DNA of 64,000 nt, from NCBI RefSeq assembly GCF_000214495.1, contig NZ_AFIJ01000045.1, positions 50,467 to 114,466 on the forward strand, written 5' to 3'. The DNA comes from Megasphaera lornae (GTDB taxonomy: Bacteria > Bacillota > Negativicutes > Veillonellales > Megasphaeraceae). A model generated the notes under the pieces. The model was not told the origin of the DNA. It was given only the letters and a program-made list of their open reading frames with translations, and did no database searches. Positions 46,435-55,102 of this stretch are shown piece after piece. The first letter of the stretch is position 1; the number at the start of each line of letters is the position of its first letter. The translations under genes were made by a program, and so were the position numbers.

Positions 46435-46475
46435 AAAAAAGAGTTTTCATACAGGTGTATGAAAACTCTTTTTTT
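46435..46475. terminator. Bidirectional terminator of ssrA and the amidase gene
   Basis: AAAGAGTTTTCATAC and GTATGAAAACTCTTT form a perfect stem with a 4-base loop, flanked by A and T runs. Confidence 0.95.
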
Positions 46476-46486
46476 GTACCTTAATG

Positions 46487-47632
46487 CTATTTTTTCCGAT
46501 GTATAAAATACTCGGCCACCCCTTCGGCAATACTTGCCGCCAACTGTTGTTGCCGCTCTTCCGTATTTAATATTTTTTCATCCTGCTCATTGGAAATAAA
46601 TCCCAACTCCATCAATACGGCCGGCATATCCGTATGTAACAGCATATAAAAATCGCCGCTATGAACGCCGCGATCCGGGAAAACTCCGGTTCGCAAAACC
46701 CGGGTATGAATATATTTTGCCAAACTGTAATCATACGGTGTTTTTCCGTTGTAAAACGTTTCCACCCCGCGTATGGCCGTATTTTCCGAGGAATTAATAT
46801 GAATACATACCATAATCTCCGCCCCATACGCATTGGCAATCGTACACCGTGCCTGTAATTCTTCCACGGCACCGTCATGCGGCGCAAACACATCAACATC
46901 GCGCGAACGCGTTAATACCGCCTTCGCGCCGGCCGCCATTAAAATAGCCGCGGTTCGTCGGGCAATGGCCAAGGTCAAATTTTTTTCTTGCGACATCCTG
47001 CCCGCCGCTCCGACATCACTGCCGCCATGACCGGGGTCCAAACAAATACGTTTTCCCTTTACGCCCTGTCGTAACCGTTGCCACTGTCTGGCATCGAGAA
47101 AATCACTGCCGACCGGAGCGACAACCGGTACGGACGGCGGCAAACGTCGACTCTGCTCGGTCCAAGACACGGTTTCGCCGGGAGCCGCCTCTTGCGGGCG
47201 GTTGTCCAAATCCATCACCAACCGCATCCCCTTTTTCTGCGGAGCAATCGGCGGCAATGAAAAAAATCGCACATCATCCCTGCCTATCGCTTGTGCCAAA
47301 TACATGGCAACCGTTGTGCGGGTTCCTTGTTGCGTAAGCCTAATCTTTTGTATGGGCTCATTATCCTTCGCCTGCAGCGAGGTTTGCAACAAAGGAGACA
47401 ATACCGTTTGCGGCAACGTCAGTTTTACAACGCTCCCTTTACCGGTAATAACCAGCCGCGGTATAACCGGTTGATCTACCGTCACAACCGTACGAGAAAA
47501 GGCAGGCTGTACATCGGTTCTAAACACGGAGCGGACTGCCGTCACCCGCGCCGGCGTCGCCGCCTGTATGCCGCCGACGCCGATGACGCCGAAAAAAACT
47601 GCCGCCGCTATACACCATTTTTTAATCATCAT
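46487..47632 (-). CDS. N-acetylmuramoyl-L-alanine amidase with AMIN domain (AmiC type)
   Basis: Periplasmic zinc amidase that cleaves the stem peptide from peptidoglycan, typically at division. The 381-residue protein has an N-terminal signal peptide (MIKKWCIAAAVFFGVIGVGG), an AMIN targeting domain (about residues 40-155), and an Amidase_3 domain with zinc ligands visible in CLDPGHGGSD, the Glu of QEKNLTLAI, CIHINSSEN and the catalytic VLMELGFISN. Its start overlaps the nnr gene by four bases. Confidence 0.95.
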   Translation of the reverse strand: MMIKKWCIAAAVFFGVIGVGGIQAATPARVTAVRSVFRTDVQPAFSRTVVTVDQPVIPRLVITGKGSVVKLTLPQTVLSPLLQTSLQAKDNEPIQKIRLTQQGTRTTVAMYLAQAIGRDDVRFFSLPPIAPQKKGMRLVMDLDNRPQEAAPGETVSWTEQSRRLPPSVPVVAPVGSDFLDARQWQRLRQGVKGKRICLDPGHGGSDVGAAGRMSQEKNLTLAIARRTAAILMAAGAKAVLTRSRDVDVFAPHDGAVEELQARCTIANAYGAEIMVCIHINSSENTAIRGVETFYNGKTPYDYSLAKYIHTRVLRTGVFPDRGVHSGDFYMLLHTDMPAVLMELGFISNEQDEKILNTEERQQQLAASIAEGVAEYFIHRKK

Positions 47633-49302
47633 TCGCCGCCTCCTTGGTCTTCGAAATGCGACGACGGCACCATCTCCCTATAACGGTCCGCCGCCTGTCG
47701 TTCCAATTCCCGTATCGCTTGCGGAACCGCCTTGGCCAATTCTTCCGGCGTGTATCCATAGGACCCGATCGTCCGGACACACCGATCTCCGGCCGCGCCG
47801 TGCAAATATGCCGCCATAAACGCCGCCTCTGCCGGGGCGGGATGCGTTTCTCGTACCCACATAGCGGCGACTATCCCGGTCAATACATCTCCCATACCGC
47901 CGCAAGACATGCCGGCATTGCCCGTTTCATTGACATAAACCGTCTGTCCCGTAGGAGAGACAATATACGTCGGCGTTCCTTTCAACAACACATACACGCC
48001 CCGAGAGCGGGCAAAGGCTTGTACCGTTCCTACGGAATCCGCCTGTATAGCGGCTACACTACAACCGGTCAACCGACTGAATTCTCCCAAATGCGGCGTT
48101 AAAATAACCGGATAAGCGCGTTGTTGAAAAATATCTTGCGCCGCCTGTACATGATACAGCCCGTCCGCATCCAACACCACCGGTAATGCCGCTCGTTGTA
48201 ATACCTGCCGCACAAACGCCTGCGTTTCCGCATATCGCCCCAACCCCGGGCCGAGTGCCAACACCGACCAATTGCGGGCTTCCTCACAAACGGTCTGCAC
48301 ATCAGCTTCCGTAAAGTGACCGCCCGTTCCCGCACCGGCCGCCATCACTTCCGTATATTTGCCCATGCAGGCCGGCGCCACCTTCGCCGGTACGCGCAGG
48401 CACACTTTTCCGGCACCGCTGCGTACGGCCCCGCAAGCGGCCAATAACGCCGCACCGCTCATACTTTCACTGCCGCCGACAATACCGACCGTACCGTGCA
48501 TGCCTTTATGTCCGTTCGGACTGCGCAATGATAATCTTGCCGCGACATCCGCCGCTTCCACCATATACGTGACGGTCCCCGCCGTACGTTGCAAAACAGG
48601 AAACGGCATGCCGATAGGATCCCGCAAAACCTCTCCGGCACAGATTTTCCCCGGATATTGAAACAGACCGCGTTTATACGCCCCGAAAGTAATCGTTGCC
48701 GTTGCCGTAATCGCTCCCGTTTCCGGATCATCGCCGCTGACGGCTCCCGTATCGGCATCTACGCCGCTGGGCATATCCACGGCCAATACGACGGGAGAGG
48801 CGGTAGTACGTATACACTTTCCGACTAAGCGCACGACAGTCGCCGTCGGCTCGCGCAAAGCACCGTGAAATCCCGTACCTACCAAGGCATCCACCACCAC
48901 CTGACTACTTTCTATATGTCGACGTAACATCGCAAGATCCGGCAAAGCGCCGGGCGTTTCCGCCAACACACAGGTCTTACCGTCCGCCATAGCACGCAAG
49001 GTCTGTAAATGTTCCCGACTTTCCGGGCTGTAGGTCGTTTCATCTCCCCATATATATACATACACCTGCGCCCCTGCCGCCAACGCATGACGAGCCGCAA
49101 CCAAACCGTCCCCGCCGTTATTTCCCTTACCGCAAAGAATCGTTACGCGTTTACGGTTCCAGCCGCCGACATAGGCGGCACCCTTGGCGATCACCGCCGC
49201 GCCCGCATTTTCCATCAATACGGTCGGCGACAATCCGTATGGCGCCGCCATAGCCTCCCGGTCCATCTGTCGCATTTGCGCGGCTGTATACAATGTTTTC
49301 AT
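47629..49302 (-). CDS. nnr: Bifunctional NAD(P)H-hydrate epimerase/dehydratase
   Basis: Repairs damaged NADHX and NADPHX. The 557 residues join an N-terminal epimerase domain (YjeF_N; CGKGNNGGDGLVAARHAL near residue 55, the Asp of VDALVGTGF) and a C-terminal ADP-dependent dehydratase domain of the ribokinase fold (GHKGMHGTVGIVGGS, and NAGMSCGGMGDVLTGI with the catalytic Asp near residue 500). I start it at MKTLYTAAQM, with GGGGGAG upstream; this ATG overlaps the acpS stop by four bases. The acpS-nnr-amidase order is a common metabolic-repair neighbourhood. Confidence 0.95.
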   Translation of the reverse strand: MKTLYTAAQMRQMDREAMAAPYGLSPTVLMENAGAAVIAKGAAYVGGWNRKRVTILCGKGNNGGDGLVAARHALAAGAQVYVYIWGDETTYSPESREHLQTLRAMADGKTCVLAETPGALPDLAMLRRHIESSQVVVDALVGTGFHGALREPTATVVRLVGKCIRTTASPVVLAVDMPSGVDADTGAVSGDDPETGAITATATITFGAYKRGLFQYPGKICAGEVLRDPIGMPFPVLQRTAGTVTYMVEAADVAARLSLRSPNGHKGMHGTVGIVGGSESMSGAALLAACGAVRSGAGKVCLRVPAKVAPACMGKYTEVMAAGAGTGGHFTEADVQTVCEEARNWSVLALGPGLGRYAETQAFVRQVLQRAALPVVLDADGLYHVQAAQDIFQQRAYPVILTPHLGEFSRLTGCSVAAIQADSVGTVQAFARSRGVYVLLKGTPTYIVSPTGQTVYVNETGNAGMSCGGMGDVLTGIVAAMWVRETHPAPAEAAFMAAYLHGAAGDRCVRTIGSYGYTPEELAKAVPQAIRELERQAADRYREMVPSSHFEDQGGGE

Positions 49303-49691
49303 TTTGTCTCCCCCTCTTTTACCGACGGCACATTCCACACGACTTGCGCAATCGCATACGCCCCGTCATGACTGATCGACAACGCGGGCGGCTCCGCATA
49401 TTGGGAAACCAACGATACATATAGCCCGTGAAAAATAAAATACGGTGCACCCAAGTCCGTATGGGCCACTTCCGTATCCGTCCACTTTCCCTGCCGAAAA
49501 CCCGTTCCCAAGGCCTTATAAAACGCTTCCTTGGCGGCAAATATGCCGGCCAGTGTAGCCGCTCGGGTCTTTACATGTCGGGCACTATACGCCAGCTCTT
49601 GTGCCGTAAAAAACCGCCCCAATGCCCTTTCTCGGGTTTCTATCCATGCCGCAATGCGACAAACTTCCACAATATCAATGCCACAAACCAT
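49299..49691 (-). CDS. acpS: Holo-[acyl-carrier-protein] synthase
   Basis: Transfers 4'-phosphopantetheine from CoA to the acyl carrier protein in fatty acid synthesis. The 130 residues carry the two AcpS motifs: GIDIVEVCRI at residues 4-13, with the metal-binding Asp, and FAAKEAFYKALGTG near residue 52, with the metal-binding Glu and Lys. Size and motifs fit the group I trimeric enzymes. It is coupled by an ATGA overlap to nnr downstream. Confidence 0.96.
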   Translation of the reverse strand: MVCGIDIVEVCRIAAWIETRERALGRFFTAQELAYSARHVKTRAATLAGIFAAKEAFYKALGTGFRQGKWTDTEVAHTDLGAPYFIFHGLYVSLVSQYAEPPALSISHDGAYAIAQVVWNVPSVKEGETK

Positions 49692-49700
49692 ATGCCCTCC

Positions 49701-49738
49701 AAAAAAAATACCGCCATTCCCTCGGGAACCGCGGTATA
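49701..49738 (-). terminator. Terminator after the unknown gene at 49746-50045
   Basis: ATACCGC...CCC and GGG...GCGGTAT arms with internal mismatches, followed by eight U on the minus strand. Confidence 0.8.
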
Positions 49739-49745
49739 TCTTATA

Positions 49746-50045
49746 TTACCATTTCTGCATTCGAATACATACGGCCAAACCTTCCAAAATCACACGAAAC
49801 GTAGTAAACGGCAAGACCGTATCCGCATAAATCGAAGGAACCACTTTATACACCAATCGTACTTCCCGGCGCACATAATCATATTGCAATCCGTGCAAAT
49901 TGGACGCAAATGTATACGGCGGCGCCGGAATTTCAAAACGCGGCGGGCGCTGCACGGTAAGCGCATGAATCAACTTCTCAATAAACGCCGTTTTCGGCAT
50001 TTCCGGCTGCAACATTTCTTCAATAAAGCTGTCCAATACAGTCAT
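49746..50045 (-). CDS. Hypothetical protein downstream of lysC
   Basis: I do not recognise this 99-residue protein. It has no signal peptide or membrane helix; predicted secondary structure is mixed, with several prolines in the middle (RPPRFEIPAPPYTF). It starts nine bases after lysC ends, on the same strand, and a terminator follows, so it is probably the last gene of a lysC transcript. A role linked to lysC cannot be claimed. Confidence 0.65.
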   Translation of the reverse strand: MTVLDSFIEEMLQPEMPKTAFIEKLIHALTVQRPPRFEIPAPPYTFASNLHGLQYDYVRREVRLVYKVVPSIYADTVLPFTTFRVILEGLAVCIRMQKW

Positions 50046-50054
50046 GGTTCCGCC

Positions 50055-51278
50055 TCACTCTTCCGCAAAAAAATGTGCGTGAATGGCCTGCACCGCTTTA
50101 TTTACCGATTCTTCCGCAATAAGACAGGAAATACTGATTTCCGAAGTGGAAATAATTTCAATATTGATTCCGTTGTCACTGAGAATGCCGAACATTCCCG
50201 CCGCAATCCCCGGATGACCGGCCATCCCGGCACCGACCAGGGAAACTTTTGCCATACCGTCATCCACTAAAATGTCTTCCACATTCATTTCCGCACGAAT
50301 GTGATGCAATACTTCTTGTGCCGCCGACAGTTCCGTACGCGCAATAGTAAATGTAATATCCGTCACGCCTTCTTTGGCAATGCGGACACTCTGTACAATC
50401 ATATCGACATCTACATTTTTATCCGCCAATTCAGAAAAAATCTTATACGCAAATCCCGGACGATTAGGAATACCCAACACCGTTATTTTGGCGACATTGT
50501 TATCTTGTGCGACACCGCGAATTAAATATTGTTTAATTTTCATTGCGTACTCCTCCTGTATCATCGTACCTTTCGCTTCGGAAAATGTAGAGCGCACATG
50601 AATGGGTACATTAAAGCGACTCCCCATTTCTACGGCTCGCGGTTGCATTACACCGGCGCCTAATTTAGCCATTTCCAACATTTCCCCATACGTGATCGTA
50701 TCCATCTTGCGGGCCTCCGGCACCACCCGCGGATCGGAGGTGTATATACCGTCTACATCCGTAAAGATTTCACATACATCCGCATGAATCGCTCCGGCAA
50801 TAGCAACCGCCGTAGTATCCGAACCGCCTCTCCCTAACGTGGTAATATCACCGTCCGCCGTCATCCCTTGAAAACCGGCCACAATAACAATATTTCCCGC
50901 CTCTAAGGCCTGATGAACACGTTGCGGCTGCAAATCCAATATTCGTCCTTTATTAAAAGCATTACTCGTTGTAATTCCCGCCTGTCCGCCGGTAAACGAG
51001 ATTGCCGGTTGCCCGGCGGCCTGAAACGCCATTGCCATGAGAGCAATCGAAACCTGTTCTCCCGTTGCCAATAACATATCCATTTCCCGCCCATAGGTTT
51101 TAGACGTAAGCCGCTTTGCCAAGGTCACCAACTCATCCGTAGTATCTCCCATGGCCGATACGACAATCACAATTTTATCCTCTGTTTTTTTCTCCTTCAA
51201 TACTCGCTGTACAACAGCCCGTATTTTCTCCGGCGTGGCCACGGAACTGCCACCAAATTTTTTAACGATTAAGGCCAA
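50055..51278 (-). CDS. lysC: Aspartate kinase
   Basis: First step of the aspartate pathway to lysine, threonine and methionine. The 407 residues have the kinase start (VKKFGGSSVAT), the GRGGSDTTAVAIA motif near residue 150, and two C-terminal ACT domains (about 265-400) that bind the feedback inhibitor. The size matches the Firmicute class regulated by lysine alone or with threonine. The start codon is TTG, set by an AGGGAG SD. No lysine riboswitch is seen in the leader. Confidence 0.96.
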   Translation of the reverse strand: MALIVKKFGGSSVATPEKIRAVVQRVLKEKKTEDKIVIVVSAMGDTTDELVTLAKRLTSKTYGREMDMLLATGEQVSIALMAMAFQAAGQPAISFTGGQAGITTSNAFNKGRILDLQPQRVHQALEAGNIVIVAGFQGMTADGDITTLGRGGSDTTAVAIAGAIHADVCEIFTDVDGIYTSDPRVVPEARKMDTITYGEMLEMAKLGAGVMQPRAVEMGSRFNVPIHVRSTFSEAKGTMIQEEYAMKIKQYLIRGVAQDNNVAKITVLGIPNRPGFAYKIFSELADKNVDVDMIVQSVRIAKEGVTDITFTIARTELSAAQEVLHHIRAEMNVEDILVDDGMAKVSLVGAGMAGHPGIAAGMFGILSDNGINIEIISTSEISISCLIAEESVNKAVQAIHAHFFAEE

Positions 51279-51373
51279 CTGAACTCCCTCTCTTTATCTC
51301 TGAAGTCTATCCTATGGTAAACCTGCGTATAACCATATATTGAATAATATCATGTACCTTATAAATTGTAAAG

Positions 51374-51411
51374 CAAAAAAGGATTTCCGCCATAAAGGCG
51401 AAAACCCTTCT
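51374..51411 (-). terminator. Terminator of RNase P RNA
   Basis: AGGGTTTTCGCC and GGCGGAAATCCT pair with a short loop, followed by six U on the minus strand, right after rnpB. Confidence 0.85.
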
Positions 51412-51421
51412 CCTATACGAA

Positions 51422-51771
51422 AAAATGAGTACTCAATAAGCCGAGTTTTGTACTGCCTGTGCAGTGACAATCATCTATCTGGCCGTGCCATTGCTGACAC
51501 GATCAAGCGACACAACCCGGAAGATCAGCGGGCCGCTTCATCCCTTCCCTATTCGGTCTTGCTCCGGATGGGGTTTACCTAGCCGATATGTTACCATATC
51601 GCTGGTGCGCTCTTACCGCACCGTTCCACCCTTACCACGTTCGTGGCGGTACACATTTCTGTGGCACTGTCCCTAAAGTCACCTTCGCCGGACGTTATCC
51701 GGCATCCTGCCCTGCGGAGCTCGGACTTTCCTCTGATGCCTGCGCACCAGCGATTGCCTTTCCTACTCATC
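51422..51771 (-). ncRNA. rnpB: RNase P RNA, bacterial class A
   Basis: Catalytic RNA that matures tRNA 5' ends. On the minus strand the signature P4 element GAGGAAAGTCCGAGCTC and the downstream GGTAAGAGCGCACCAG segment are seen. ATGAGTA at the 5' end (around 51770) pairs with TACTCAT at the 3' end (around 51425), forming the P1 helix; ends are good to a few bases. It lies between thiE and lysC, with its own promoter and terminator. Confidence 0.97.
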
Positions 51772-51778
51772 GTTTCGT

Positions 51779-51807
51779 ATTATACCGTACAACCGGCACT
51801 TAGTCAA
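51779..51807 (-). promoter_or_regulatory. Promoter of rnpB
   Basis: TTGACT (51802-51807) and TATAAT (51779-51784) on the minus strand with 17 bases between. The -35 box overlaps the last codons of thiE. Confidence 0.9.
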
Positions 51808-52447
51808 CAGCTACTGCCTGTCGCAACGCCTGTACGGCAGCCGCGATTTGCACCTGTCCGACAACTGCGCTGATCATGGCAAAAGAACGGAATCCCTCGG
51901 CATACAAGGCCCCGATATTCGCTTTTCCGATGCCGCCGATGGCGACCACGGGAATCGATAATTGCAGGGCAAACTGCCGCACCTTCGGCGTAACAGGCGC
52001 ATGGACGTCCCGCTTGGATTGCGTCGGATAAAACGGGCCCAAGCCGACATAATCCGCGCCGTCCCGTACGGCTTCCGTCATTTCTTCCTCCGTATGCGTC
52101 GATACGCCGATGAGCATTTGCGGACCCGCCCATTGCCGTACAAAGGAAACCGGCGCATCATCCTGTCCGACATGAATCCCGTCCGCCTTGCACGCCACGG
52201 CCAAATCAACGGCATCATTCATAATAAACGTAGCGTCATACTTTCGACATAAACGACGAATTTCCTTCGCTTCCGCATACTTTTCCCGCCAGGTTTTATG
52301 CTTTTCTCTATACTGAATAATGCGTACCCCGGCAGCCAACACGTCGGCGGCCGTTTGTACATTCGTACGTCCGCAAGACAGGGCTTCTCCTAAAATTACA
52401 TACAGCGGATCGTCCCGCAATCGTTGCAGATGTTGTTCTTTTGTCAT
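51800..52447 (-). CDS. thiE: Thiamine-phosphate synthase
   Basis: Joins HMP pyrophosphate and thiazole phosphate to thiamine phosphate. The 215-residue TIM-barrel has the family motifs IIQYREKHKTWREK, FIMNDAVDLAVACKADGIHVGQDD (metal and diphosphate site), GVSTHTEEEM, GADYVGLGPFYPTQSK, and VVAIGGIGKANI. Its 3' end contains the -35 box of rnpB. It follows the Nif3-family gene with an 11-base gap and may be cotranscribed with it. Confidence 0.95.
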   Translation of the reverse strand: MTKEQHLQRLRDDPLYVILGEALSCGRTNVQTAADVLAAGVRIIQYREKHKTWREKYAEAKEIRRLCRKYDATFIMNDAVDLAVACKADGIHVGQDDAPVSFVRQWAGPQMLIGVSTHTEEEMTEAVRDGADYVGLGPFYPTQSKRDVHAPVTPKVRQFALQLSIPVVAIGGIGKANIGALYAEGFRSFAMISAVVGQVQIAAAVQALRQAVAVD

Positions 52448-52458
52448 CCGTGTCCTCC

Positions 52459-53580
52459 TTACCGAAGATGTTGAATCATATCACGGCTCGTCGGATCGAT
52501 CAAACATTCCAACTGCCACCCGCGTTCCTTTGCCGCTTGTTCCAACTGCCGGCATAATACCGGCACTACCGGCGACTCCGTACCGTAATGGCCGCCGTCC
52601 GCCAGCAAAATCCCGGCTTTAATCGCCTCTTGCGCCACATGATATTTCACATCTCCCGTTACATATAATTGTGCGCCCGCCGCTTTCGCCTGCGAAATAA
52701 AATCGGCGCCGCTGCCGCCGAGTACGGCAACCTTGCGCACCATGACCTCTGTATTGCCGGCAAAAGCCAGCGTCTGTACGCCCAACGCTTCTTTCACCCG
52801 GTGCAGCGCTTCCGTTCCCGACAACGGTTTCGGCAACATTCCCACGCGTCCCAAACCGAGCTTTTCCCCTTCATTTTTTAAAGGATATATATCATACGCC
52901 GGTTCTTCATAGGGATGTGCCGCCACCATTGTTTCAATTACCGCCGACAGACGTGATCCGGGAACAATCGTTTCAATGCGTTCTTCCGCTACCGTTTCCG
53001 CTTTCCCCGGCATACCGATAAAGGGATGTGTACCGTCTTGCGGCGTAAACCGCCCCTGTCCGGAAACCGAAAAAGAACAATCGCGATACTTCCCGATATA
53101 TCCGGCGCCGGCTTTGCCCAATACGGAACGCAGCTGTGCGGCATGCGTGTGCGGTACATACACGACAATTTTATATAAGGCATCTTCCCAACCGGGTATA
53201 AACACGGCTGTATGCTGTAATTGCAACCGTTCCGCCAACACATCGTTTACCCCGCCTCGCGCGCTGTCCAAATTCGTATGCGCACAGTATACGGCAATAT
53301 GATGAGATAACAATTGTTGATACAATTGTCCGTCATAAGTATCCGTTCGCAACGCTTTTACACCTTTCATAATAATCGGATGATGACTGACAATGAGCTG
53401 CACACCTTGTGCGACGGCATACGCCACACCTTCCTTCATAACATCCAACGTCGTCATGACTTTTTGTACCGGTTCCTCGGGATTTCCCACTAACAACCCG
53501 GGATTATCCCATGATTCTTTTAACGATAACGGTGCCAATTCCTTTAAATATGCTACAATATCTCCTACAGTAACCGACAT
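52459..53580 (-). CDS. Nif3-like dinuclear metal centre protein (YqfO-like)
   Basis: The 373-residue protein belongs to the NIF3/GTP cyclohydrolase I type 2 family: toroidal hexamers with a dinuclear metal site. Ligand motifs are seen in SHHPIIMKGVK near residue 63, AHTNLDSARGGVND near 103, and the C-terminal GDVKYHVAQEA and DGGHYGTE. About residues 140-240 form an inserted domain, as in YqfO. Cellular function remains uncertain. I start it at MSVTVGDIV (GGAGG seven bases upstream); the longer open frame reads through trmK. It overlaps trmK by 16 bases, a conserved pairing. Confidence 0.93.
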   Translation of the reverse strand: MSVTVGDIVAYLKELAPLSLKESWDNPGLLVGNPEEPVQKVMTTLDVMKEGVAYAVAQGVQLIVSHHPIIMKGVKALRTDTYDGQLYQQLLSHHIAVYCAHTNLDSARGGVNDVLAERLQLQHTAVFIPGWEDALYKIVVYVPHTHAAQLRSVLGKAGAGYIGKYRDCSFSVSGQGRFTPQDGTHPFIGMPGKAETVAEERIETIVPGSRLSAVIETMVAAHPYEEPAYDIYPLKNEGEKLGLGRVGMLPKPLSGTEALHRVKEALGVQTLAFAGNTEVMVRKVAVLGGSGADFISQAKAAGAQLYVTGDVKYHVAQEAIKAGILLADGGHYGTESPVVPVLCRQLEQAAKERGWQLECLIDPTSRDMIQHLR

Positions 53581-54254
53581 TTTCGAGCCTCCAATTGTGC
53601 CAACTCTTTTTGCAGAACACGAATCCGTTCCGCCTGGTCTTTGCGACTTTGTAACAAGCCGTTTAAAATTTTTTTCTTTCTTGCTATTACCAAGGTTAAT
53701 CGTCGTGCCAATAACGCGTCTTGTTGCCGCCAATTCACCGGGCCTATATCCCATAACCAAAAAGGCAGCATGGCTTTTCTTCCCGGCACGGCACGCATTA
53801 CTTCGTACAAACGATGTTCCTCCGTCACCAGCGTTTCCGCTTCTATATGCCAACCGGCCTCATACAAAAATCGTCGCACTGTGCCGGAATACCACATGGG
53901 CTGCAATACCAAAAAAGAAAACCGCCGCCACACGTGCGGCGAAGCGCGAAGAATTTCCGTCATGAGCCGGCCGCCCATGCCGCATATTACGCCTCCTTCC
54001 ACTTCACCGGGTGTGAGACAGGTCAAACCGTTTCCCAATCGACACGTAATTTTTTCCTGTAAACCGGCGCCGACAATATGGGTCCGCGCCGCTTGTAAAG
54101 GACCGGCACCGATATCGGCGGCAACGGCTCGCGGCGTTTTTCCTGTATGACACATGTACACCGGAATATACCCGTGATCCGTACCGATGTCGGCAAACGA
54201 CCTTCCTTCCGGAATCAACGCGGCGGCAGCGGCCAACCGACCTGTCAACTTCAT
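53565..54254 (-). CDS. trmK: tRNA (adenine(22)-N(1))-methyltransferase TrmK
   Basis: SAM-dependent methyltransferase that modifies A22 of tRNA in Firmicutes. The 229 residues show the Rossmann SAM-binding motif ADIGTDHGYIPV near residue 20, VAADIGAGPLQAA near 43, and GVICGMGGRLMTEIL near 85. The C-terminal 60 residues form a coiled coil, typical for TrmK. It precedes the Nif3-like gene as in Bacillus. An extended -10 promoter lies 36 bases upstream of the start. Confidence 0.94.
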   Translation of the reverse strand: MKLTGRLAAAAALIPEGRSFADIGTDHGYIPVYMCHTGKTPRAVAADIGAGPLQAARTHIVGAGLQEKITCRLGNGLTCLTPGEVEGGVICGMGGRLMTEILRASPHVWRRFSFLVLQPMWYSGTVRRFLYEAGWHIEAETLVTEEHRLYEVMRAVPGRKAMLPFWLWDIGPVNWRQQDALLARRLTLVIARKKKILNGLLQSRKDQAERIRVLQKELAQLEARKCRLL

Positions 54255-54289
54255 AGCAACACATCCTTTGCAAAGCTTATAATGCTCTT

Positions 54290-54298
54290 ATTATACCA
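54290..54298 (-). promoter_or_regulatory. Extended -10 promoter of trmK
   Basis: TGGTATAAT on the minus strand is a perfect extended -10; no clear -35. Confidence 0.5.
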
Positions 54299-54366
54299 CA
54301 TTCATCGCCGCATACTGCGGTGAAACCTATGTAAATTTTGAGGGCCTATGCCCCTATAGAATATAT

Positions 54367-54405
54367 AACAAACACGGAGCGAAAAATCTTCGCTCCGTGT
54401 TTGTT
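54367..54405. terminator. Terminator of hpf
   Basis: AACAAACACGGAGCG and CGCTCCGTGTTTGTT form a perfect 15-base-pair stem with a 9-base loop, 28 bases after hpf. Confidence 0.85.
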
Positions 54406-54433
54406 CCTGCTCTCTGCCGATATCCGCAGCCCG

Positions 54434-54958
54434 TTAAAACTCCGGTTCAATAACGCCGTATTTGCCGTGTTTTCTACGATATACTACATTAACCGTATCC
54501 GTCTGTGCATTTAAAAAGACAAAAAAATCATGTCCCACAAGATTCATTTGCAAAATAGCTTCTTCCACATCCATCGGACGGGCGGCAAATTTTTTCGTGC
54601 GAACAACCTCAAATTTTTCTTCGCCTTCCTCTTTCCCTTCTACTAAAGACGCATGGAAGGAACTGTTTTTAAGACGACGTGCCAACCGGGTTTTATACTT
54701 ATGAATTTGTCGCACCAGTTTATCGAATGCCAAATCGATAGCGGCATACATATCCGTATTGCTTTCCACACTGCGAAGAACTACCCCGTCTATACGCAAT
54801 GTAATTTCCGCAATTTGTCTTTCTTTTTCTACACTCAACATAGCTTGTGATTGCATGTCGTTGTCAAAATATTTAATCAATTTTTTTTCATTTTTTAAAA
54901 CATAGTCTTTTAAAGCCGGTGTAATTTCCAAATTTTTCCCACGTACGATCATTGCCAT
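54434..54958 (-). CDS. hpf: Ribosome hibernation promoting factor, long form
   Basis: Dimerises 70S ribosomes into inactive 100S particles in stationary phase. The 174-residue length is that of the long form: an N-terminal HPF/RaiA domain (MIVRGKNLEITPALKDYV start, then IDGVVLRSVES, about residues 1-100), a linker, and a C-terminal dimerisation domain (about 118-170; FAARPMDVEEAILQMNLVGH). The start follows the SD GGAAGGGATGG. A strong intrinsic terminator lies only 22 bases upstream of the start codon, within its leader. Confidence 0.95.
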   Translation of the reverse strand: MAMIVRGKNLEITPALKDYVLKNEKKLIKYFDNDMQSQAMLSVEKERQIAEITLRIDGVVLRSVESNTDMYAAIDLAFDKLVRQIHKYKTRLARRLKNSSFHASLVEGKEEGEEKFEVVRTKKFAARPMDVEEAILQMNLVGHDFFVFLNAQTDTVNVVYRRKHGKYGVIEPEF

Positions 54959-54980
54959 ACTCCATCCCTTCCTTTCCTTC

Positions 54981-55021
54981 AAAAAAAGCCGGTGTCGAAA
55001 GATGACCTTTGACACCGGTTT
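54981..55021 (-). terminator. Terminator just upstream of hpf
   Basis: ACCGGTGTC and GACACCGG arms followed by seven U on the minus strand. It ends the MFS transporter transcript, but it is so close to hpf that any hpf promoter must lie upstream of it or overlap it. Confidence 0.85.
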
Positions 55022-55102
55022 TCTTTCTTATGTATAGTATTCGCTATACGCAAGAAAAGTCCTTTTTTCTTTTACAAACTGACGAAGTACAGTATGACTC
55101 CT

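Noticed and set aside
51279-51421. Lysine riboswitch upstream of lysC
   Set aside because: The gap is shorter than a lysine riboswitch and is largely taken by the rnpB terminator.
53581-53853. N-terminal extension of the Nif3-like protein
   Set aside because: Reads through trmK in another frame; GGAGG and the family start place the ATG at 53580.
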